Shown: positions 1 to 7,729 of the stretch, piece by piece
Position numbering within the stretch: the first letter of the stretch is position 1
Layout: the number at the start of each line of letters is the position of its first letter
Source: Acidobacteriota bacterium
GTDB taxonomy: Bacteria; Acidobacteriota; Thermoanaerobaculia; Gp7-AA8
Direction of reading: 5' to 3'
DNA: 64,000 nt
Assembly: GCA_021325515.1 (NCBI GenBank)
Contig: JAJPHC010000015.1
Location: forward strand, 38,651 to 102,650
The notes under the pieces: model-generated
Databases searched by the model: none
Told to the model about the DNA's origin: nothing
Seen by the model: the letters and a program-made list of their open reading frames with translations, nothing else
Program-made: the position numbers and the translations under genes

Positions 1-121
1 CGAGCGTCTCGTTCATCTCCTCCCGCGGTTCGCTGCCTGCTGCCTGCCGCGCGGTGAGATCGAGATGGGTGTAGCCGAGGTCGCGCAGGAGCTCCAGTTC
101 CTCGCGGAGAACATTGGTCAT
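1..121 (-). CDS. 5' end of a leftward gene, product uncertain
   Basis: An open frame of 40 codons starts at ATG 121 and runs off the left edge without a stop. The visible N-terminus (MTNVLREELELLRDLGYTHL...) is a charged amphipathic helix. Such leader helices occur at the start of family-4 uracil-DNA glycosylases, but the iron-sulfur and catalytic motifs would lie outside the window, so this is only a guess. A TATAAA hexamer lies 7 bases upstream of the ATG and overlaps the -10 of the divergent gene, which supports a real leaderless start here. Confidence 0.5.
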   Translation of the reverse strand, partial: MTNVLREELELLRDLGYTHLDLTARQAAGSEPREEMNETL

Positions 122-128
122 GAGTTCT

Positions 129-136
129 TTTATACT
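129..136. promoter_or_regulatory. overlapping divergent -10 elements
   Basis: On the plus strand TATACT (131-136) lies exactly 6 bases before ATG 143. On the minus strand TATAAA (134-129) lies 7 bases before ATG 121. The two hexamers share TATA at 131-134. There is no Shine-Dalgarno sequence on either side and the start codons are only 21 bases apart, so both transcripts would be leaderless. No convincing -35 was found. This is a prediction from spacing only. Confidence 0.5.
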
Positions 137-142
137 CGATTC

Positions 143-502
143 ATGAGCACCCGTACGAAATGGATCGCCATCCTCTTCGCTCTCACCGCGTTTGCCGTTC
201 CTGCTTTCGCCAAGGGAAAAAAGGCGACGATCAAAGTCATCAACCAGAGCAAGTGGGAGATTCACCATCTGTATTTGTCGTCGACCAGCGACAAGCAGTG
301 GGGTCCCGACCAGCTCGGCGATGAAACGATCGGCAACGGCGAATCGTTCACGCTCACGCACATCGACTGCGACGACTACGACATCAGGATCGTCGACGAA
401 GACGGCGATGAGTGCGTCGTCGAGGAAGTCAACCTCTGCGGCGATGACACGGTCTGGAAGATCACGGACAAGATCCTCCTGAAGTGCGAGAACCAGAGCT
501 GA
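143..502 (+). CDS. small secreted acidic protein, function unknown
   Basis: The 119-aa product starts with a classical signal peptide (MSTRTKWIAILFALTAF, cleavage after AFA near residue 23). The mature part is about 95 residues, predicted beta-rich, with an acidic VDEDGDECVV segment and four cysteines that could form disulfides. It should be exported to the periplasm or outside. The start at 143 is preferred over an upstream in-frame start at 65 because it places the signal peptide at the N-terminus and matches the TATACT promoter. The C-terminal domain resembles a short beta-sandwich module seen in exported bacterial proteins (WGPDxLG ... VDEDGDxC), but I cannot name a family. Monocistronic; chrB follows with its own promoter. 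Confidence 0.75.
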   Translation: MSTRTKWIAILFALTAFAVPAFAKGKKATIKVINQSKWEIHHLYLSSTSDKQWGPDQLGDETIGNGESFTLTHIDCDDYDIRIVDEDGDECVVEEVNLCGDDTVWKITDKILLKCENQS

Positions 503-521
503 CGGGATAGCTCTCTCGCAG

Positions 522-551
522 TTGCCAGTTCGCTATAGCAGTTGCTATAGT
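522..551 (+). promoter_or_regulatory. chrB promoter
   Basis: TTGCCA (522-527) and TATAGT (546-551) are separated by 18 bases. The -10 ends 6 bases before the GTG start at 558, so transcription should begin at or next to the start codon (leaderless). This is one of the few promoters in the window with a recognisable -35. Confidence 0.55.
533..550. promoter_or_regulatory. inverted-repeat operator in the chrB promoter
   Basis: CTATAGCA and TGCTATAG form perfect 8-base arms around a 2-base centre (GT). The palindrome covers the spacer and most of the -10 hexamer of the chrB promoter, so a bound repressor would block RNA polymerase. ChrB proteins are known chromate-responsive regulators of chr operons, so autoregulation is the simplest reading. 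Confidence 0.6.
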
Positions 552-557
552 AGGCGT

Positions 558-1469
558 GTGTCCGGCTGGTATCTGCTCACCCACAACGTTCCTCCCCGGC
601 CGCTCTACCTGCGCGCGAAGATTCGCCAGCGCCTCGCTCAGGTAGGGGCCGTTGCGCTGAAGAACTCCGTCTACCTCCTGCCGAAGAGCGACGACGCGCT
701 CGAGGACTTCCAGTGGATCGCCGAGGAGGTCATCAGCGGAGGGGGATCGGCACACATCGCGGAAGCGTCGTTCGTCACGCCCGCGAACGAAGAGATCGTG
801 CAACTCTTCCAGCAGGAGCGCGATGCCGATTACGAGGCCGTCGTCGCCGAGGCTCGTGAAGCGCGCAAGCGTGGCAGGGCGGCCGACATGCCCTCCGCCG
901 CCGCACGACTCTCGAAGCGTCTGGAAGAGATCCGCCGCATCGACTTTTTCGATGCGCCCGGGCGCTCCGCTGCCGAAGAGGCTGTGAACGCCCTCGGCGC
1001 GCGAGCCGCGGGAAAGGAGAAGTCACGCATGCTCAAAGTACATCCCGAGCTCACCGGCCGGACCTGGGTCACGCGCCCCGGCGTCAAGGTCGATCGCATC
1101 GCCACCGCGTGGTTCATCCGGCGCTTCATCGATCCGAAAGCAAAGTTCCGCTTCGCAACGCCCGACAGCCGCTTCGCGAAGGACGAGATCCGCTTCGATA
1201 TGGTTGGCGGGGAATACACACATGATGGCGATCGCTGCACCTTCGAGTCGCTGGTGCGCGCCGTCGGCCTCCCGGATCGCGGCGTGAAGGCGATCGGTGA
1301 AATCGTGCATGACCTCGATCTCAAAGACGGAAAGTTCGGACGCCCCGAGGCCGCAGGCATCGCGCGGATGATCGAAGGCCTCGCCGCGCGCTACCCCAAC
1401 GATGACGATCGGCTCGAGAAGGGCTTCGCGATGTTCGACGATCTGCATGAGGCGATGACGAAGAAATGA
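558..1469 (+). CDS. chrB: ChrB, chromate-responsive regulator/resistance protein
   Basis: The 303-aa product matches ChrB, with an N-terminal domain (about residues 1-135, beginning SGWYLLTHNVPP) and the C-terminal ChrB domain (about 150-300, with TWVTRPGVKVDRIATAWFIR and the FDMVGGEYTHDGDRCTFE segment). ChrB proteins act as chromate sensors controlling chrA, and some support resistance directly. GTG 558 is chosen as start because it begins at the conserved N-terminal motif and sits 6 bases after the -10; a TTG at 522 is also in frame but lies in the -35 hexamer. Its stop overlaps the chrA start by 4 bases (ATGA), so the two are translationally coupled. Confidence 0.9.
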   Translation: MSGWYLLTHNVPPRPLYLRAKIRQRLAQVGAVALKNSVYLLPKSDDALEDFQWIAEEVISGGGSAHIAEASFVTPANEEIVQLFQQERDADYEAVVAEAREARKRGRAADMPSAAARLSKRLEEIRRIDFFDAPGRSAAEEAVNALGARAAGKEKSRMLKVHPELTGRTWVTRPGVKVDRIATAWFIRRFIDPKAKFRFATPDSRFAKDEIRFDMVGGEYTHDGDRCTFESLVRAVGLPDRGVKAIGEIVHDLDLKDGKFGRPEAAGIARMIEGLAARYPNDDDRLEKGFAMFDDLHEAMTKK

Positions 1470-2602
1470 CCATGGATACGGAGTCACGCGGGCACGCGGG
1501 CTCGAAGGTGGATTTGCAGGAAGAAAACCGCGAGCCCGCGGGCCCGCGCAACCTCGCGTCCCTCTCCGCGTACTTTTTCCAGCTCGGCGCCATCGGCTTC
1601 GGCGGTCCCATCGCGCTCGCGGCGCGCATGCAGCGCACTCTCGTCGACGAGCGAAAGTGGTTTTCGACGGAGGAGTTCGCCGATGGCCTCGCGCTGTCGC
1701 AGCTCTCGCCCGGCCCTCTCGCCGCGCAACTCGCGATGTACCTCGGCGCGGTGAGCAACGGCATCGTCGGCGGCTCCGTCGCCGGCATCGCCTTCATCCT
1801 CCCCTCGCTCCTGATGGTGTGGCTCGCGGCGATGGCGTACGTCCGCTTCGGCGGTCTGCCGTGGATTGGTGCGGCGTTTTACGGAGTCGGCGCGGCAGTG
1901 ATTGCGATCATCGTGCGCAGCGCCTGGAAACTCGCCCGGACGATGCTCGCCAGAGACCCGGTGCTCTGGACGATCGCCGCAGCGATGGCCATTCTCACCG
2001 CCTGGACGGGACGCGAGCTCGTCCTCGTCTTTCTCGCTGCCGGACTTCTCCCTCTGATTGCAAAGCGTGTCCGTGGGATTCTCGCCGTGCCCCTCCTGGA
2101 AATCCTCTGGTTCTTCACGAAGGCGGGCGCGTTCGTCTTCGGCAGCGGACTCGCGATCGTTCCTTTTCTTTACGGCGAGGTCGTGCAGGGCCATCACTGG
2201 CTGACGGACCGCCAGTTTCTCGACGCGGTCGCGGTCGCGATGATCACGCCGGGGCCTGTCGTCATCAGCGTGGCGTTCATCGGCTATCTCATCGCGCGTG
2301 AGCCGGGGATGCTGGTCGCTGCGGTCGGCGTGTTCATGCCGGCGTGGATCGTGGTGATGGCCACGGCCAGCCGGTTTCACGCGATCGCGCGGCGGGAAGG
2401 CGTGCGGGATTTCGTGCGCGGCGTCACCGCGGCGGCAACGGGTGCGATGGCCGGCGCGGCGTTCATCCTCGGCCGCCGCGCGATCATCGACACGCCCACC
2501 GCTCTCATCGCCCTCATCACGTTCGCGCTGCTCACGCGCACGAAGGTCTCCGAGCTCTGGCTGATCGGCGGCGCCGCCGTCGTCGGGATGGTGATGCGAT
2601 GA
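1466..2602 (+). CDS. chrA: ChrA chromate efflux transporter
   Basis: The 378-aa inner-membrane protein has two homologous CHR domains. The first contains FFQLGAIGFGGP and LSPGPLAAQLAMYLG (about residues 35-100). The second contains FFTKAGAFVFGSGLAIVPF and MITPGPVVISVAFIGY (about 210-275). About ten hydrophobic segments are visible. The family exports chromate driven by ion gradients; the paired SPGP/TPGP motifs are typical of the bidomain type. It overlaps chrB upstream and the M20 peptidase downstream by 4 bases each. Start ATG 1466 is followed after one codon by a second ATG, which could serve instead. Confidence 0.92.
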   Translation: MTMDTESRGHAGSKVDLQEENREPAGPRNLASLSAYFFQLGAIGFGGPIALAARMQRTLVDERKWFSTEEFADGLALSQLSPGPLAAQLAMYLGAVSNGIVGGSVAGIAFILPSLLMVWLAAMAYVRFGGLPWIGAAFYGVGAAVIAIIVRSAWKLARTMLARDPVLWTIAAAMAILTAWTGRELVLVFLAAGLLPLIAKRVRGILAVPLLEILWFFTKAGAFVFGSGLAIVPFLYGEVVQGHHWLTDRQFLDAVAVAMITPGPVVISVAFIGYLIAREPGMLVAAVGVFMPAWIVVMATASRFHAIARREGVRDFVRGVTAAATGAMAGAAFILGRRAIIDTPTALIALITFALLTRTKVSELWLIGGAAVVGMVMR

Positions 2603-3819
2603 CGGACGAATATCTCTCGCTGCTCGCGGACCTCGTGCGGATCCCGAGCATTTCGAATGCACACGAATCTGTGCAGCAATCGGCTGAGGCGTTTTCGGAT
2701 GTGCTGCGCGCGCACGGCTGCGATGACGTCGAGATTCTCGGCAACGGCGCTGTGTACGGCTGCCGTCACGTCGCACGCGACAAGCCTGTCGTTCTCGTTT
2801 ACGGCCATCACGACGTGCAGCCGGTGGGGCGGCCCGAGGCGTGGATCTCGCCGCCGTTCGAGCCGGAGATCCGCGACGGGCGGATGTACGGCCGCGGCAC
2901 GTGCGATGACAAGGGAGGAATCCTCGCCTACATCGCCGCGACGCGTCTGAGCCGCGACTGCAACGTGAAATTCCTCATCGAGGGCGAAGAGGAGATCGGC
3001 TCGCCCACCCTCGGCGCGCTGCTCGAAGAACACCGCGAACTGCTGCGCTGCGACTACGCCGTGCTGTGCGACACGCCGAATTTTGCGACCGGCGTGCCGT
3101 CGATCACGTACCGGCTGAGGGGCAACGTCGTCATCGACGTCGAGGTGAGGTGCCTCGAGCGCCCGGCACACAGCGGCAAGTTCGGAGGGGTGGCTCCCGA
3201 TGCGGTGCAACGGCTGGTTAGCCTGCTGGCCTCCATCGAGTTGCCGGCCGAGCCCGATGAGTCGATCGATCTTCCCTTCGATGAGCAGGCTTTCCGGCAC
3301 GATGTCGGCGTTTTGCCCGATGCCGAGCTGCCGTCCCGGCCCTACGAGCGGATGTGGGCGACACCGTCACTGACGATCACCGGCATCGAGGCGACGCCGG
3401 TCGCCCAGGCTGGCAATCAGATCAACGCCGTCGTGCGTGCACGGTTGTCCCTGCGCAGCGTTCGCGGCGACGAAGGCCGCCTCGTTCTCGAGCAGCTCGC
3501 GCAGCCGATGGTCTCCGCACGCGTGATCAGTCACGCCGATCCGTGGAAAGCCGACCGCGCGCATCCGCTGTTCGAGGCTGCGCGCCGCGCGCTCCAGCGC
3601 GGCTTCGGCACGCCTCCCGTCATGACCGGCTCGGGCGGCTCGATCGGCTTCGTCCCCCCTTTCGCCAGTCTGCTCGGCGATACGCCGCTGCTGCTGACCG
3701 GCGTGCAGGACCCACCCTGCAACGCTCACTCCGAAAACGAGTCTCTTCACCTCGGCGACTGGGAGAAGGCGATGCACTCCGGCGCCTGCCTGTTCGACGA
3801 ACTTGCGAGGTTGTCATGA
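2599..3819 (+). CDS. M20-family metallopeptidase (dipeptidase-like)
   Basis: The 406-aa protein has the M20 zinc-peptidase layout: VLVYGHHDVQPVG with the first metal-binding His and Asp (about residues 72-78), GRGTCDDKG with the bridging Asp (about 105), and LIEGEEEIGS with the catalytic and metal-binding Glu pair (about 137). An inserted lid domain follows (about 175-330). The layout is nearest to dipeptidases that act on C-terminal-unblocked dipeptides, but the substrate cannot be read from sequence. ATG 2599 overlaps the chrA stop by 4 bases, so the longer in-frame extension inside chrA is ignored. No signal peptide; cytoplasmic. Confidence 0.88.
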   Translation: MTDEYLSLLADLVRIPSISNAHESVQQSAEAFSDVLRAHGCDDVEILGNGAVYGCRHVARDKPVVLVYGHHDVQPVGRPEAWISPPFEPEIRDGRMYGRGTCDDKGGILAYIAATRLSRDCNVKFLIEGEEEIGSPTLGALLEEHRELLRCDYAVLCDTPNFATGVPSITYRLRGNVVIDVEVRCLERPAHSGKFGGVAPDAVQRLVSLLASIELPAEPDESIDLPFDEQAFRHDVGVLPDAELPSRPYERMWATPSLTITGIEATPVAQAGNQINAVVRARLSLRSVRGDEGRLVLEQLAQPMVSARVISHADPWKADRAHPLFEAARRALQRGFGTPPVMTGSGGSIGFVPPFASLLGDTPLLLTGVQDPPCNAHSENESLHLGDWEKAMHSGACLFDELARLS

Positions 3820-4706
3820 TTCCATTCATCGGCCGTGAGGACATCGTCAAGCTGTTGACCATCGACGACTGCATCGCCGCGGTGGAGCGCGCATTCCGCG
3901 ATGGCGGGGAAGCCGCTTCGCTCGGCCTCGGGCACTTCCATGTGAAGGCGGCGATTGCCGGCGGCCGCATCGCGGTCAAGGTGAACGGCAACTTTCCGGA
4001 GAATCCCGCGAAGCACGGCCTGCCGACGATCCAGGGCGTGATCGTGCTCGCCGATGCGGACAAGGGCACGCCGCTCGCGATTCTCGACTCGATCGAGATC
4101 ACCGCACTGCGCACCGCTGCCGCAACCGCGGTGGCGGCGAAGTACCTCGCCCGCCAGGATGCGAAGAGCGTCACCATCGCCGGCTGCGGCATTCAGGGTC
4201 ATGCGCAACTCGCGGCGATCCGGCGCGTGCGCGCGATCGAGCGAGTGTTCGCGGTCGATGTTGATCACGACAAGGCCGCCGCCCTCGGCGAGGTCCGCTC
4301 GCTCGATGACGCGGCAAGGGAAAGCGACATCATCGTGACCTGCACGACCTCGACGGCGCCGATTCTCCGCGACGGGCATCTGCATCCCGGACTCTTCATT
4401 GCGGCGGTGGGCGCCGACAACCCGCGGAAGTCGGAGATTGATCCGGCGGCGCTCGCGCGGACGAATGTCGTCGTCGACGTGCTGGAGCAGGCCGCGACGA
4501 TGGGCGATCTTCATCACGCGATCGACGCGGGTGTCATGACCCGGCAGGATGTCTTCGGAAGTCTCGCCGATGTGATCCGGGGACGGCGCCGGACGACCGA
4601 GGACGAGATCTTCGTCTTCGATTCGACGGGAACGGCGTTGCAGGATGTGGCGGTCGCGTCGCTCGCGTACGACCGGTGCAGGACAAGCTCTCAGCTTGTC
4701 TCGTGA
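3816..4706 (+). CDS. ornithine cyclodeaminase / mu-crystallin family dehydrogenase
   Basis: The 296-aa protein belongs to the NAD(P)-binding OCD/mu-crystallin family. It shows the substrate-domain signature (RIAVKVNGNFPEN and GVIVLADADKGTPLAILDS, about residues 50-90), the conserved ITALRTAAATAVAAKYLA helix (about 92-110) and a Rossmann dinucleotide site IAGCGIQGHAQ (about 118-128). Members include ornithine cyclodeaminase, ketimine reductase and alanine dehydrogenase; the exact reaction is not determinable here. Its start overlaps the peptidase stop (ATGA). Its last codons (CRTSSQLVS) are encoded by a GACAAGCT/AGCTTGTC palindrome shared with the convergent coaBC end, so the tail may be repeat-derived. 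Confidence 0.85.
   Translation: MIPFIGREDIVKLLTIDDCIAAVERAFRDGGEAASLGLGHFHVKAAIAGGRIAVKVNGNFPENPAKHGLPTIQGVIVLADADKGTPLAILDSIEITALRTAAATAVAAKYLARQDAKSVTIAGCGIQGHAQLAAIRRVRAIERVFAVDVDHDKAAALGEVRSLDDAARESDIIVTCTTSTAPILRDGHLHPGLFIAAVGADNPRKSEIDPAALARTNVVVDVLEQAATMGDLHHAIDAGVMTRQDVFGSLADVIRGRRRTTEDEIFVFDSTGTALQDVAVASLAYDRCRTSSQLVS
4680..4700. repeat. GACAAGCT palindrome across two converging 3' ends
   Basis: GACAAGCTCTCAGCTTGTC (4682-4700) is an 8-base-arm palindrome inside the 16-base overlap of the OCD-like gene and coaBC. Read on the minus strand, the loop carries the coaBC stop codon (TGA). Related copies occur at 16038 and 52688. It can fold as a hairpin in both transcripts. Confidence 0.7.
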
Positions 4707-5887
4707 CGATCGGACGCGTTGAGACCCACACACAGATCCAGAATCCGATCCGCGATCACGCTCTTCGGCGCTTTCGCAATGCGGGTGGCCGATCCATCTT
4801 TCGCAATCACGAGCACTTCGTTCTCGCCGGAGTCGAAGCCGATGGAGGCATCGCTCACGTCGTTCGCGACGATGAGATCCGCTCCCTTGCGTTGCAGCTT
4901 CTCGCGCGCGTGCTGCTCGACCGCATGCGTTTCCGCGGCGAACGCGACGATGAACGGGCGCGGCGATTTCGCCGACAGCTCGGCGAGGATGTCGGGTGTC
5001 TTCCGAAGCGTGATCGTCAGCTCGTCGACGCCTTCCTGTTTCTTGATCTTCGTGGCGGCGACCTCGACCGGCGCGAAGTCCGCGACCGCAGCGGCCTTGA
5101 TCACGATGTCATGCGTGCCGTTCATCACGGCATCGCGCATCTCCTGTGCGGACGTCACGCGAATGACTTCGACGGGAGGCGCAGGCAGAGAGGTCGGGCC
5201 GGACACGAGCGTCACGATCGCGCCGCGCCGCCGCGCCGCTTCGGCGATCGCATAGCCCATCTTTCCCGACGAGCGGTTGGAGATGTAACGGACGGGATCG
5301 ATCGCCTCGCGCGTCGGACCGGCGGTTACGAGCACGCGCTTGCCCTCCAGATCACGCGTGCCGAACTGCGCGCGCACGCGCTCGATAATCAGAGGAACGT
5401 CGGGCAGACGGCCGGCTCCTTCATCGCCACAAGCGAGGAGGCCGCTGTCCGGCTCGATGATCGTGACGCCGCGGGCGCGCAAAGTCTCAACGTTCGACTG
5501 CACCGTCGGATGCGCGAGCATGAAGGTGTTCATCGCCGGCGCGACCATCAGCGGACCGCGATGGGCGATCGCGTACGTGCTGAGCGCATCGTCCGCGATG
5601 CCGACGGCGAGCTTTGCCAGCATGTTCGCCGTGGCGGGTGCGATCAGCAGCAGCTCGGCCCAGCGTGCGAGCTCGATGTGATCGACGCCGCCGCGCTCGG
5701 GATCGCCCCATTGGTCGACGATGACGCCATGCTCCGAGACCGCGGCCAGCGACAGCGGCGACACGAAGCGTGCAGCGTTGGGAGTGAGGATGACGCGAAC
5801 GTCGGCGCCGGCATCTTTCAGCCGGCGCACCAGCTCGGGCGCTTTGTACGCGGCGATGCCGCCGGTGACGCCGAGGACAACTCTCAT
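4691..5887 (-). CDS. coaBC: CoaBC, phosphopantothenoylcysteine synthetase/decarboxylase
   Basis: The bifunctional 398-aa coenzyme A enzyme has an N-terminal flavoprotein decarboxylase (about residues 1-180: GVTGGIAAYKAPEL, VDHIELARWAE with the catalytic His, APAMNTFM, and the clamp SGLLACGDEGAGRL). The C-terminal CTP-dependent ligase (about 185-390) shows VLVTAGPTREAIDPVRYISN, RSSGKMGYAIAEAA and the KIKK loop. It makes 4'-phosphopantetheine from phosphopantothenate and cysteine in the cytoplasm. It lies downstream of yicC-gmk-rpoZ, a conserved arrangement, separated from rpoZ by a palindromic repeat. The 3' end overlaps the convergent gene by 16 bases. Confidence 0.95.
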   Translation of the reverse strand: MRVVLGVTGGIAAYKAPELVRRLKDAGADVRVILTPNAARFVSPLSLAAVSEHGVIVDQWGDPERGGVDHIELARWAELLLIAPATANMLAKLAVGIADDALSTYAIAHRGPLMVAPAMNTFMLAHPTVQSNVETLRARGVTIIEPDSGLLACGDEGAGRLPDVPLIIERVRAQFGTRDLEGKRVLVTAGPTREAIDPVRYISNRSSGKMGYAIAEAARRRGAIVTLVSGPTSLPAPPVEVIRVTSAQEMRDAVMNGTHDIVIKAAAVADFAPVEVAATKIKKQEGVDELTITLRKTPDILAELSAKSPRPFIVAFAAETHAVEQHAREKLQRKGADLIVANDVSDASIGFDSGENEVLVIAKDGSATRIAKAPKSVIADRILDLCVGLNASDRHETS

Positions 5888-5893
5888 GGTTTC

Positions 5894-5975
5894 AGTGACA
5901 AGTGATGAGTGACGAGTGCAGAGTGTGAATCAGGTTCTCACTCATCACTGTTCACTCGTCACTCGACACTTCACT
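5894..5975. repeat. GAGTGA-phrase palindrome between rpoZ and coaBC
   Basis: Seven-base phrases (GTGATGA, GTGACGA) are repeated on the left side and their complements (CTCATCA, CTCGTCA) on the right, giving an imperfect inverted repeat. The right end provides the rpoZ stop codon (GAGTGA on the minus strand). It could act as a weak terminator or as an mRNA 3' stabiliser between the two genes. Confidence 0.6.
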
Positions 5976-6186
5976 CAGCGATCGCGGATGGCTCAGCTTC
6001 AGCGACCGGTTCGGTCAGCTGCCACTTCACCTGATTCTTGTCGATCTCTTCCATCGCAACGCGCGTTGGTTTCGCGTGCTTCGTCTTCAGCTTCGGCTGC
6101 GAGCCCTGGATGAGCTGCTCGGCGCGCTTGGAGACGAGGAGCACGTACCGGAACTTGCTATCCACGCCTTCGGGCAGACCTTCCAT
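5971..6186 (-). CDS. rpoZ: RNA polymerase omega subunit
   Basis: The 71-aa protein matches the omega fold: N-terminal FRYVLLVSKRAEQLIQGS helix (the AKRAxQL motif, about residues 13-31), then a central basic segment and KPTRVAMEEIDKNQVKW (about 40-56). Omega promotes assembly and stability of RNA polymerase by chaperoning beta-prime. The start overlaps the gmk 3' end by 29 bases. Context gmk-rpoZ-coaBC is conserved in many bacteria and supports the call. Confidence 0.9.
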   Translation of the reverse strand: MEGLPEGVDSKFRYVLLVSKRAEQLIQGSQPKLKTKHAKPTRVAMEEIDKNQVKWQLTEPVAEAEPSAIAE

Positions 6187-6844
6187 CTCGTTCCTCCTTC
6201 AGTCGCTCGGCCATCGAGGAGATCGCTTCGAGCGCTGTCTTCGTTTGCAGTTTCTTCGCGATGATCGCCGCCTTGAGGCACTCGGCCGCTGCGCGAAGAT
6301 CATCGTTGATGATCACGTACTCGTAAAACTCTTTGCCTGCGTCGATCTCGTCGATCGCTTTCTGCAGGCGCGTCTGAATCTCCGCCTCCGTGTTGAGCCC
6401 CCGATCGCGAAGTCGCTGCTCGAGATGCTCGAACGATGGCGGAAAGATGAAGATGTTCAATGAACGCGGGCGAAGATCCGGATGATCCGCGATCTGCCGG
6501 GCGCCCTGGTAGTCGATATCGACGATGACGTCCTCGCCGCGGTTCAGGCGGGCGAGCACCTCTTCCTTCGATGTCCCGTACCGTTGGTCATGAACCCAGG
6601 CGTGCTCGATAAATTCCCTCGCCTGAGCCATTTGCTCGAAACGCTCCGGGGTCACGAAGTAGTACGCCCTCCCTTCCTTCTCGCCGAATCGCGCTTTGCG
6701 CGTCGTGTGCGAAACGGAAAAGTAGAGGTAGATGCCGAGCCGTTTGAGCTGGCGCCGCACCTTGTTGATGAGGGTGGTTTTCCCGGCCCCGGACGGACCG
6801 GAGACGATGAACAACGTCCCGTCCGGGTGGAAGTTACTCGACAT
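6158..6844 (-). CDS. gmk: guanylate kinase
   Basis: The 228-aa enzyme phosphorylates GMP to GDP with ATP. The P-loop SGPSGAGKTT is at about residues 15-24, the GMP-binding segment SVSHTTRKARFGEKEGRAYY at about 44-63, and the lid plus DIDYQGARQI at about 109-118. Length is slightly above the usual ~205 because of a C-terminal basic tail (ERLKEERDGRSARRRG), which overlaps the rpoZ start. Its own start overlaps yicC by 11 bases. Confidence 0.95.
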   Translation of the reverse strand: MSSNFHPDGTLFIVSGPSGAGKTTLINKVRRQLKRLGIYLYFSVSHTTRKARFGEKEGRAYYFVTPERFEQMAQAREFIEHAWVHDQRYGTSKEEVLARLNRGEDVIVDIDYQGARQIADHPDLRPRSLNIFIFPPSFEHLEQRLRDRGLNTEAEIQTRLQKAIDEIDAGKEFYEYVIINDDLRAAAECLKAAIIAKKLQTKTALEAISSMAERLKEERDGRSARRRG

Positions 6845-7727
6845 TCTGGACCTGCTCGCGGATTCGCTCGACCTCGGTTTTCAAGTCTACAACAAGGGTT
6901 CGGATGTCCGCCGTCCGCGACTTCGATCCCATGGTGTTGATCTCGCGGATCATCTCCTGGGAGAGGAAGTCGAGCTTCTTGCCCGACGGTTCCTTGCCGT
7001 TGATCGCCTTCTCCGTCTGCTCGATGTGGTGCGTGAGGCGCGTGAGCTCCTCGGCGATGTCGCCCTTCTCGACCATCAGCACGACTTCCTGCGCGAGGCG
7101 GTCTTCGCGGATGGTGACATCGCCGGCGGCCGCGGCAATATCGGCGACGCGCGCGCGATACGACGCGAGCAGCTCATCGCGCACGAGCTCGCGCCGCGAG
7201 GCGAGTTGTTCCTGCGAGGCACGCATGTGCTCGAGGCGTGCCGTGATGTCGTTGTACAGCGTCTCACCCTCGCGGATGCGCATCGACATGAGCTGCGCGA
7301 AGGCGTCGCGGATCAGCGCGGTGATCTCTTCCTTCTCCTCGTCGCTGATCTCGCTCTCGACCGGCTCGACCTGCAGCAGGTCGGGCACGCGCATCAGATC
7401 GGAGCCGCTGAACGTGCTCGAGATCCCGATGTCGTCGGCGATCGCGCGCAGTTGCGGCACGACGGCGTTCGCGATCTGCGAGTTGATGCGGACGTTGTAT
7501 TCCGGCTGCTGCGTACGCTGCACGCGAATGGAGATATCCAGCTTGCCGCGCGAGAACGTCTCGGAGGCGAGCGCCCGCACGAGCGGCTCGAGCTCCCAGA
7601 AGAACTCCGGCAGACGGACGGAAACTTCGAGATAGCGGTGGTTGACGCTCTTGGCGGTAACCGCAACGAACCAGCGCGAAGAAAGCGCGCCGGAACTGCG
7701 GCCGAATCCTGTCATGGAAGCGATCAT
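6834..7727 (-). CDS. yicC: YicC-family endoribonuclease
   Basis: The 297-aa protein starts with the YicC signature MIASMTGFGRS and ends with the conserved MGSKSRTADIRTLVVDLKTEVERIREQVQNVE segment; KLDFLSQEMIREINTMGSK (about 255-273) is highly characteristic. YicC proteins have been described as stress-related endoribonucleases. ATG 7727 is chosen because the family begins MIxSMTGFG; a longer in-frame start at 7763 would be encoded entirely by the GAACGAT repeat. Normal partner of gmk. Confidence 0.9.
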   Translation of the reverse strand: MIASMTGFGRSSGALSSRWFVAVTAKSVNHRYLEVSVRLPEFFWELEPLVRALASETFSRGKLDISIRVQRTQQPEYNVRINSQIANAVVPQLRAIADDIGISSTFSGSDLMRVPDLLQVEPVESEISDEEKEEITALIRDAFAQLMSMRIREGETLYNDITARLEHMRASQEQLASRRELVRDELLASYRARVADIAAAAGDVTIREDRLAQEVVLMVEKGDIAEELTRLTHHIEQTEKAINGKEPSGKKLDFLSQEMIREINTMGSKSRTADIRTLVVDLKTEVERIREQVQNVE

Positions 7728-7729
7728 TG

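Noticed and set aside
1484..2776. 430-aa minus-strand ORF opposite chrA
   Set aside because: Antisense shadow of a high-GC gene; composition is Arg/Asp/His-rich with no domain, and chrA is clear on the other strand.
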